Positions 5,336-10,275 of a stretch of DNA of 10,275 bases are shown here, in pieces. Source of the DNA: Candidatus Diapherotrites archaeon CG08_land_8_20_14_0_20_34_12 (GTDB taxonomy: Archaea > Iainarchaeota > Iainarchaeia > Iainarchaeales > 0-14-0-20-34-12); contig PEXL01000019.1 of NCBI GenBank assembly GCA_002779065.1, positions 1-10,275 of the forward strand. Reading direction: 5' to 3'. The notes below the pieces were generated by a model, which did no database searches, was not told where the DNA came from, and worked only from the letters and a program-made list of their open reading frames with translations. Every line of letters starts with the position of its first letter. Within the stretch, counting starts at the first letter, position 1. A program made the position numbers and the translations under genes.

Positions 5336-5527
5336 CGCTAACCTGATATCTTCTTCTGTAACAGTCCTTCTCTTTGCATGTGTTGCAAAGTTGACTGCTT
5401 TTTGTGCAATCTTAATTCCTTCTTCCTCAAGTTGTTCAGCCAAGGTTCTTGCAGCCCCTTCGCTTACTCTTGTAGCTCCACCTTTCCTAATTACTCTATC
5501 TACTGCGGCTGTTGGCAATTCTACCAT
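5315..5527 (-). CDS. Archaeal histone
   Basis: A 70-residue HMf-type histone with the complete fold: helix 1 (LPTAAVDRVIRKGGATRVSE), long helix 2 (GAARTLAEQLEEEGIKIAQK and AVNFATHAKRR), loop RRTV matching the DNA-contacting KTI loop, and helix 3 (EEDIRLAIKTKEV). Dimers and longer stacks wrap DNA and compact the chromosome. Length equals that of HMfA/HMfB, and there is no tail. The start MVELPTA is set by GGAGGA (plus-strand TCCTCC at 5533-5538) five bases upstream; a longer frame from 5563 adds MCFYTLWYW and bypasses this ribosome site. Divergent from the helicase gene and convergent with the kinase. Confidence 0.95.
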   Translation of the reverse strand: MVELPTAAVDRVIRKGGATRVSEGAARTLAEQLEEEGIKIAQKAVNFATHAKRRTVTEEDIRLAIKTKEV

Positions 5528-5546
5528 ATTATTCCTCCAATACCAT

Positions 5547-5590
5547 AATGTGTAAAAACACATTGAATAAGTTTATTATAGGTTTATATT
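5547..5590 (-). promoter_or_regulatory. Histone promoter with leader/start palindrome
   Basis: On the minus strand, TATA-like elements AATATAAAC (5582-5590) and TATAATAAA (5572-5580) precede an inverted repeat with 7-bp arms, AATGTGT and ACACATT, around four bases (5547-5564). Transcription would begin near or within this repeat, about 20-35 bases before the start codon. It could be a leader hairpin or an operator over the start site. Confidence 0.5.
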
Positions 5591-5601
5591 GATAAAAGGA
5601 A

Positions 5602-5609
5602 TTTAAATA
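5602..5609 (+). promoter_or_regulatory. TATA box of the helicase gene
   Basis: TTTAAATA is centred about 45 bp before the ATG at 5651, predicting a start near 5631 and a 20-nt leader. That would exclude the TTG at 5612 as a start codon. It lies 12 bp from the histone TATA elements, so the two promoters are back to back. Confidence 0.6.
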
Positions 5610-5650
5610 GTTTGCTATTCCTTAAAATAAGGCAGAAAACTGGTTTTTAT

Positions 5651-8600
5651 ATGGAAAATTTTGTGAATCACGCGCTAATAAAGGAAAATACAATCGAATC
5701 AAGACAATATCAGGAAGATATTGTTTCAAGCGTTCTGGAAAAAGGCAATTCACTCGTTGTAGCCCCAACCGCATTGGGTAAAACAATCTTAGCTGTAGTA
5801 ATAGGGGTAAAAAGGATTGAGAAATTTCCAGAATCCAAAATTTTAATCTTAGCTCCAACTAGGCCGCTTGCATTACAACACCAAAAATCATTTTTTAAAT
5901 TCACAAAGATAAAAGAAGATGAAATTTGCTGCATTACAGGCACAATAAAACCAAAAGAAAGGAAGGAAATGTTTGAAAATTCAAAAATAATCTGCTCTAC
6001 GCCTCAATGCATTGCAAATGATGTGAAAAAAGGATTAATTTCTCTAGAAAATGTTTCGCTTTGTGTCTTTGATGAAGCCCATAGGGCTATTGGCAATTAC
6101 AGTTATGTGTTTGTTTCGAAAAATTATTCAGAAACAGCAAAAAATCCCCTTGTTGTTGCATTGACTGCTTCCCCTGGCTGGGAAAAGGAGAAAATTCAGA
6201 AAATTGCGGATAATCTTTTCATAAAAAACATTGAGGTAAGGACACACAAGGATAAGGATGTAAGGGATTATGTGAAAGAAATTAATGTTGAGTATGTCCC
6301 AGTTGAACTTCCTGCTGAATTTACTGAAATTATTATACTCTTCAAGCAGTATCTAGCAGAAAAAGCATCAGAATTGCACAGAATGGGTGTTTCACACACA
6401 GCTAATTTAAATTTTTTCTCAAGAAAAAATCTTTTGGAGCTGCAGAAGAAGGTTTCAAGGAATTTGGCAATAAGAGGCAGAAGGCAGCCGAGCTTGTTTG
6501 CGGCGGCCAGCAAGATTGCAGCAATGATGAATGTAATGCATTCCCTTATTTTAATTGAAACACAAGGGGTTGATTCTTTAAATAAGTATTTTTTCAGGCT
6601 TGAACAGAAAATACTGAACAAAGAAGCAACAAAGGCCGTAAAGGGTTTGATGAATGATGACAGAATAAAAAAAGCGGTTCAGCTGACTGAAAAATTGAAA
6701 AGAGAGGGCATTGAGCATCCTAAAATCCAGAAACTTAGGAATATTCTTGAGGATTATTTGTCAAATAATCCCAATTCAAGGGTTTTGGTTTTCAACCATT
6801 ATCGTGATTCGATTATGAATGTTTATCTGCATCTTAAAGATTCAAAAATCATAAAAGCAAGGGAGTTTGTCGGCCAGGCAGATAAAGGAACTGTAAAAGG
6901 CATGACCCAGGATGAACAATCAGAAACAATTTCAAAATTCAGGCAAGGCGAGTATAATGTTCTGCTTGCGACCAGTTTGCATCCTGATGAATTTCTAATT
7001 ATCAAATCCCCTAAGGGGGAGATTGATGCTGTAAAGATTGGTGAATTTGTTGAAAGATTTTTAGGAAAAACCCAAAGCTCTAAACCAATTAGGGGCTGGA
7101 AGGTTTTATCTTTTGATGGTGAAAACACGGAATTTAAAGAAGTTACTTATGTACATAGGCATTTAAGAAAAAATAATGTGATAAAGACGAGGTTTAAAAA
7201 TTGTGGAAATGTTTTAGTAACTGAAAATCATAGTTTGATAAGCTTTGGTAAAGATGGGAGACCTTTAGCTGCTAAACCAGAAAGGAACTTGTTTGTCCAC
7301 ACGGCCTTGGAAGCCGAAAATACACAAGAAAAAAAGATTCTTGATTTAGCTAAAGAATTTTGGGAGAGATCTCCTAAAGCAATCAGAAGAAAGATATATT
7401 GCACATTTAATGGATTGACACAAGCTAGGATTAGGGAAATGAAATCAGAGCAAAAACTGTTGAAAGTGTTATTAAAGCAAAATGGCGCTTATATGAGAAT
7501 TAGTGAAAAAAGTGGATTAGATGTTTCGACTGTTGCCAATGTTGCAAAGCGATTAGAAAAAAGAGGCTTAGTTGCTGTCAAAGGCAGGATAAATCATAGA
7601 AATACCAATATTTTAGAAAAAGGTCAAGGGTATTTGATTTTTTTAGACTGGTTTTTCAGAAAGCAGAAGTACTACAAAATGAAATATAGAATTTCTTTAG
7701 ATGATGTTGTGAAAGCCCCTAAATCAATAAAGAATTTTTCTAATTTAAATATTGAAACAGCTTATGGTAAAACAAAGTTACCGCAATATCTGGAGTTGAA
7801 TGAAGCATTGGCTTCATTTTTGGGTTGGTTTGTTTCTGAAGGTAACTTAGTTGATAGTAATAAAAAAGGCAGCATATTATTAAGCAGCATACAAAAACCA
7901 ATACAAAAGATAATGAAAAAAGCCGTCGTAAGTGGACTTGGAATTAATCCAAGAATCTCTAAAAAAGGCGTCATTGTAGAAGGAAGGCTTATTTCTTATT
8001 TGGTTAAATATATATTAAAAGCAGGAGACTCAACCATTAATAAATCAGTACCTCCTAAAATATTTTCTGCCCCAAATAGAATAAAATGGGCTTTTTTAAA
8101 AGCATATTCCTTAGGTGATGGGCATTTTGACAAAAAACAAAGAAGACTTGTCTTAACAACAATAAGCAGAAAATTAGCTACAGGTTTAGTTTTTCTTTTA
8201 AGACAACTTAACGTTAAAAAAATAACAGTAAGAGAGGAGCTACATAAAAAAAAGAACTGGCGAAATGTTTATCGGGTGCATATATCAGAAGCACTGCCTT
8301 TCTTCCTTATTCCTAAAAAAAGAAATAGTGGTTGTTATTTTAATGCGGTGCCGAGAGCTTTAGAAGACCCCCCCTTTTTTGAGAAATTTGCAAATAAATT
8401 TCATATATTAACTAGCAATAAAAAAATCAGATTGACAAAAAGCCCTAATAATAAAACAAGTTATGATTATATTAAATCAATAGAAAAAATAAAAAATCAA
8501 CCAAGATATGTTTATGATCTAAGTGTTAAGAAAAATGAAAATTTCTATGCCGGGCCAGGATTAATATGTGCCCATAATAGTGTGGCAGAAGAGGGTTTAG

Positions 8601-8902
8601 ACCTGCCAAATTGTGACCTAGTTATTTTATTCGAACCTGTTCCAAGTGAAATAAGGACAATACAAAGAAGGGGAAGAACCGGACGATTAGATGAGGGAAG
8701 GGTAATCATACTGATGGCAAAGGGAACTAGGGATGAGGCATATTACTGGGTTGCATACCATAAAGAAAAAAAGATGCACAAAATACTTTCAGGCATGCAA
8801 AAAGATGCTGCTTTTGATGAGAAATCTGAAAATGGTGAGAAACTTGAAAAAAAACCAAAAACAGTAAAAGACAAGCAGACAAAATTGTTCGAATTTAAAT
8901 AA
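5651..8902 (+). CDS. hef: Hef/FANCM-type helicase with internal intein
   Basis: 1083 residues as translated; 548 after removal of a 535-residue intein (residues 442-976). It is an SF2 helicase of the Hef/Mph1/FANCM group, which remodels stalled forks and branched DNA. Motifs: PTALGKT (39-45, Walker A), APTRPLALQH (Ia), DEAH (141-144), TASPG (172-176), then a helical insert typical of Hef (KQYLAEKASELHRMG onward), motif IV VLVFNHYRDS, motif V LLAT/SVAEEGLDLPNCD split by the intein, and motif VI IQRRGRTGR. The C-terminus ends KQTKLFEFK, close to a PCNA-binding PIP box. Euryarchaeal Hef continues into an XPF nuclease; here the protein stops and a separate XPF-family gene starts at 9974. ATG 5651 is preferred over TTG 5612 from the TATA position. 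Confidence 0.94.
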   Translation: MENFVNHALIKENTIESRQYQEDIVSSVLEKGNSLVVAPTALGKTILAVVIGVKRIEKFPESKILILAPTRPLALQHQKSFFKFTKIKEDEICCITGTIKPKERKEMFENSKIICSTPQCIANDVKKGLISLENVSLCVFDEAHRAIGNYSYVFVSKNYSETAKNPLVVALTASPGWEKEKIQKIADNLFIKNIEVRTHKDKDVRDYVKEINVEYVPVELPAEFTEIIILFKQYLAEKASELHRMGVSHTANLNFFSRKNLLELQKKVSRNLAIRGRRQPSLFAAASKIAAMMNVMHSLILIETQGVDSLNKYFFRLEQKILNKEATKAVKGLMNDDRIKKAVQLTEKLKREGIEHPKIQKLRNILEDYLSNNPNSRVLVFNHYRDSIMNVYLHLKDSKIIKAREFVGQADKGTVKGMTQDEQSETISKFRQGEYNVLLATSLHPDEFLIIKSPKGEIDAVKIGEFVERFLGKTQSSKPIRGWKVLSFDGENTEFKEVTYVHRHLRKNNVIKTRFKNCGNVLVTENHSLISFGKDGRPLAAKPERNLFVHTALEAENTQEKKILDLAKEFWERSPKAIRRKIYCTFNGLTQARIREMKSEQKLLKVLLKQNGAYMRISEKSGLDVSTVANVAKRLEKRGLVAVKGRINHRNTNILEKGQGYLIFLDWFFRKQKYYKMKYRISLDDVVKAPKSIKNFSNLNIETAYGKTKLPQYLELNEALASFLGWFVSEGNLVDSNKKGSILLSSIQKPIQKIMKKAVVSGLGINPRISKKGVIVEGRLISYLVKYILKAGDSTINKSVPPKIFSAPNRIKWAFLKAYSLGDGHFDKKQRRLVLTTISRKLATGLVFLLRQLNVKKITVREELHKKKNWRNVYRVHISEALPFFLIPKKRNSGCYFNAVPRALEDPPFFEKFANKFHILTSNKKIRLTKSPNNKTSYDYIKSIEKIKNQPRYVYDLSVKKNENFYAGPGLICAHNSVAEEGLDLPNCDLVILFEPVPSEIRTIQRRGRTGRLDEGRVIILMAKGTRDEAYYWVAYHKEKKMHKILSGMQKDAAFDEKSENGEKLEKKPKTVKDKQTKLFEFK
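6974..8578 (+). mobile_element. Intein with LAGLIDADG homing endonuclease
   Basis: A 535-residue intein in frame inside the helicase. It begins SLHPDEFLI (block A, Ser1), has block B LVTENHSLI with H86, and ends VYDLSVKKNENFY...ICAHN (blocks F and G), followed by Ser+1. Removing it restores the uninterrupted motif V sequence ATSVAEEGLD. The DOD-type endonuclease has two motifs, LASFLGWFVSEG (279-290) and AFLKAYSLGDGHF (373-385), both with an acidic residue (E289, D382), and a block D Lys (KSVPPKIF), so splicing and DNA cleavage both look intact. Between blocks B and C lies an extra stretch of about 190 residues with a winged-helix-like segment. Homing endonucleases copy the intein into empty alleles. 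Its splice site in the helicase core means the helicase depends on splicing. Confidence 0.93.
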
Positions 8903-8918
8903 AAAGCCATAGGCATTG

Positions 8919-8971
8919 TTGGTACCACATTTTATAAACTTTTCTTAATATATTTATTATTGTGGTAACAA
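8919..8971 (+). promoter_or_regulatory. Promoter of the Fic gene within an inverted repeat
   Basis: TTGGTACCACA (8919-8929) and TGTGGTAACAA (8961-8971) are inverted copies matching at 10 of 11 positions. They enclose TTTTATAAA (8930-8938) and AATATATTTATT (8947-8958), either of which can act as TATA for the ATG at 8972. The downstream arm abuts the start codon. This suggests an operator that could loop or clamp the promoter. The first arm contains the 8-bp palindrome TGGTACCA. Confidence 0.5.
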
Positions 8972-9916
8972 ATGGTTTTTCTGCTTAAAAAGAAGGAAGG
9001 AAGAAGCACTTATTATTATTTGGCGCATAACCAAAGGATTTCTGGCAAAAAATGGAAGTCGTTCAGGAAATATCTTGGGATTACTGCCCCAAACAACAAA
9101 GAGTTTGAAAGGCTCAAGAAAAGGTTTGTTGAAGAATTTAATATTACTTTGGAAACGCCATTTGAATATCTTGACAAGGAAAAACTAGCAAAAGTAGACT
9201 ACCTTATTGGCGAATTTCAGGACAAAATCAAAAAATACCCGAGAATTGCTTTGGAAAAAATTGAAAGGGATTTCACAATAAAATTCACTTATAACACCAA
9301 TGCAATTGAAGGAAACCAGATATCACTTATAGAAACTGCTGCTTTGTTAAACAAAAAAATAACGCCCGAAGGCAGAAGCTTAAGGGAAATTCACGAGATA
9401 ACAAACACGGAAAAGGCATTGAATTATGTTAAAAAGTATGGGGGAGAATTGTCGAAAAGATTATTTTGCAATTTGCACAAAATAATAATGGAAAACATAG
9501 ATGAGGAAACCTCTGGAAAACTAAGGGATTTTGATGTAGCAATTCAAGGGGCAAATTGGTTCCCGCCAAGAGGAAAAGAAGTCAAAAAGAAATTTGGCGA
9601 ATTTATGAAATGGTACAAAGAAAACAAGAACAAATATCACCCAATAGAACTGGTAGCAATAACTCATTTAAAATTCATAGAAGTACACCCTTTTGGTGAT
9701 GGCAACGGGAGGATAGCAAGGCTTATGACTAATTTCCTGCTTATGAAAAAGGGTTATCCACCAATAAATATCAAACAAAAAGACACAATTGAGTATGTGA
9801 AGGTGTTGCAATATGGCCAGAATACCCAAAGATTTAAAGAATTATGTGATTGGTTCCTGCAAAAGTTAGGGGAAGGCTATGTTGAAAGCATAGCACAAAA
9901 AGAGGAAAAGCACTAG
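8972..9916 (+). CDS. Fic-domain protein (probable AMPylator)
   Basis: A 314-residue Fic protein; such enzymes usually transfer AMP from ATP to hydroxyl side chains of target proteins. The core motif is complete at 239-250: HPFGDGNGRIAR, with catalytic H239, D243, N245 and R247. An inhibitory helix is present N-terminal to the core: TNAIEGN at 109-115, matching (S/T)xxxE(G/N) with E113, so it is a class II, self-inhibited type. The first 60 residues (KKEGRSTYYYLAHNQRISGK, then SFRKYLG) are a basic N-terminal segment common to archaeal members, of unknown use. It has no antitoxin partner of its own; autoinhibition substitutes. It sits between the helicase gene and the XPF-type nuclease gene. 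Substrate unknown. Confidence 0.9.
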   Translation: MVFLLKKKEGRSTYYYLAHNQRISGKKWKSFRKYLGITAPNNKEFERLKKRFVEEFNITLETPFEYLDKEKLAKVDYLIGEFQDKIKKYPRIALEKIERDFTIKFTYNTNAIEGNQISLIETAALLNKKITPEGRSLREIHEITNTEKALNYVKKYGGELSKRLFCNLHKIIMENIDEETSGKLRDFDVAIQGANWFPPRGKEVKKKFGEFMKWYKENKNKYHPIELVAITHLKFIEVHPFGDGNGRIARLMTNFLLMKKGYPPINIKQKDTIEYVKVLQYGQNTQRFKELCDWFLQKLGEGYVESIAQKEEKH

Positions 9917-9932
9917 ATTAAGGTTATATGAA

Positions 9933-9967
9933 TTTATTATATTGAATACTGTCGGCAACCTTGAGGG
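9933..9967 (+). promoter_or_regulatory. Promoter and ribosome site of the nuclease gene
   Basis: TTTATTATAT (9933-9942) is centred about 36 bp before the ATG at 9974, predicting a leader of about 11 nt. GAGGG at 9963-9967, six bases before the ATG, may be a ribosome site at the very 5' end. The nuclease gene thus has its own promoter apart from the Fic gene. Confidence 0.5.
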
Positions 9968-9973
9968 AATTGT

Positions 9974-10275
9974 ATGGAGATCGAAGAAGTACAAACAAAT
10001 ATTAAGATTGAGAAAAAGGCTAAACCAAAAAAACAAACCACAAGCAAATCAGATGAGCCCGAGATTATTGAAATTTATGCTGATACAAGGGAGAGGAATT
10101 GCAATATTGTAAAAATACTTGAAGAAAGATTCAAATGCAAGGTAAATATCAAACAATTAGAAATTGGCGATTACGTTATTTCAAATGATGTCGTAATTGA
10201 AAGGAAAACCGTTTCTGATTTTATAAGCAGCCTTCTTGACAGAAGATTATTTAATCAAATAATGGCAATGACTAA
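9974..10275 (+). CDS. XPF/ERCC4-family nuclease, N-terminal part
   Basis: The first 100 codons of a gene cut by the window edge. After a Lys-rich, probably disordered start (KIEKKAKPKKQTTSK) comes the ERCC4 nuclease domain: YADTRER (D37, R39, E40), then LEIGDYV (D66), then the catalytic VIERKTVSDF (E76, R77, K78, D82) and SSLLDRRLFNQI. These match the GDXn-ERKxxxD signature of XPF, Mus81 and the nuclease half of Hef, which cut branched DNA at 5' of the junction. The expected C-terminal helix-hairpin-helix dimer domain lies outside the window. It lies 1.07 kb after the helicase gene, suggesting the two Hef functions are on separate chains. Confidence 0.92.
   Translation, partial: MEIEEVQTNIKIEKKAKPKKQTTSKSDEPEIIEIYADTRERNCNIVKILEERFKCKVNIKQLEIGDYVISNDVVIERKTVSDFISSLLDRRLFNQIMAMT

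Noticed and set aside
5612..5650. TTG start extending the helicase by 13 residues
   Set aside because: It lies three bases after the TATA box and upstream of the predicted transcription start.
6974..8578. A free-standing homing endonuclease gene inserted in the helicase
   Set aside because: The frame is continuous with the helicase on both sides and complete splicing motifs are present, so it is an intein.
1..10275. CRISPR arrays, tRNA genes or long tandem repeats
   Set aside because: No regularly spaced repeats and no tRNA-like cloverleaf were seen on either strand.

Overview
The window is AT-rich archaeal DNA. Evidence: a 5S rRNA gene with archaeal core sequence, ribosomal protein eL42 (L44e), an archaeal histone, an Lrp/AsnC regulator, a form III RuBisCO, an archaeal-type cytidylate kinase, a Hef/FANCM-type helicase and an XPF/ERCC4 nuclease. 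Promoters are TATA boxes about 25 bp before short or absent leaders, and the Shine-Dalgarno sequences are GGAGG/GGTG-like. Small split genes, an intein, toxin-antitoxin (TA) pairs and a form III RuBisCO suggest a DPANN lineage such as Woesearchaeota or Pacearchaeota. That placement is inference.

Layout. 1-385: a hairpin that may be the end of a transposon or gene lying mostly outside the window, then a stand-alone 5S rRNA gene on the minus strand. 386-2059: eL42, an unrecognised small basic protein, an Lrp/AsnC regulator (minus) and a small winged-helix protein. 2046-2646: a 20-bp palindrome and a probable TA pair (DUF4258-like toxin, then a zinc-finger/AbrB antitoxin). 2661-3881: RuBisCO large subunit (minus). 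It shares a promoter region with a divergent 46-residue ORF, which is followed by an RHH/RelE TA pair. The relE-like gene overlaps a cytidylate kinase gene by four bases. 5315-5527: histone (minus), convergent with the kinase across a palindromic terminator. 5651-10275: a Hef-like helicase interrupted by a 535-residue intein, a Fic-domain protein, and the start of an XPF-family nuclease that runs off the window.

How the genes fit together. The helicase and nuclease look like the two halves of euryarchaeal Hef, encoded separately and flanking a Fic gene; they probably act together in fork or crosslink repair. The helicase carries a PIP-like tail, which suggests PCNA as a shared platform. RuBisCO probably serves nucleoside-monophosphate salvage (ribulose-1,5-bisphosphate made from AMP) rather than a Calvin cycle, although the partner enzymes are not in the window. 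Two different TA modules flank RuBisCO.

The least ordinary features are: the large intein placed inside helicase motif V, with an apparent winged-helix insert and both LAGLIDADG motifs intact; the separated helicase and nuclease around a Fic gene; translational coupling of a RelE-like toxin to a nucleotide kinase; and several perfect palindromes at promoters.
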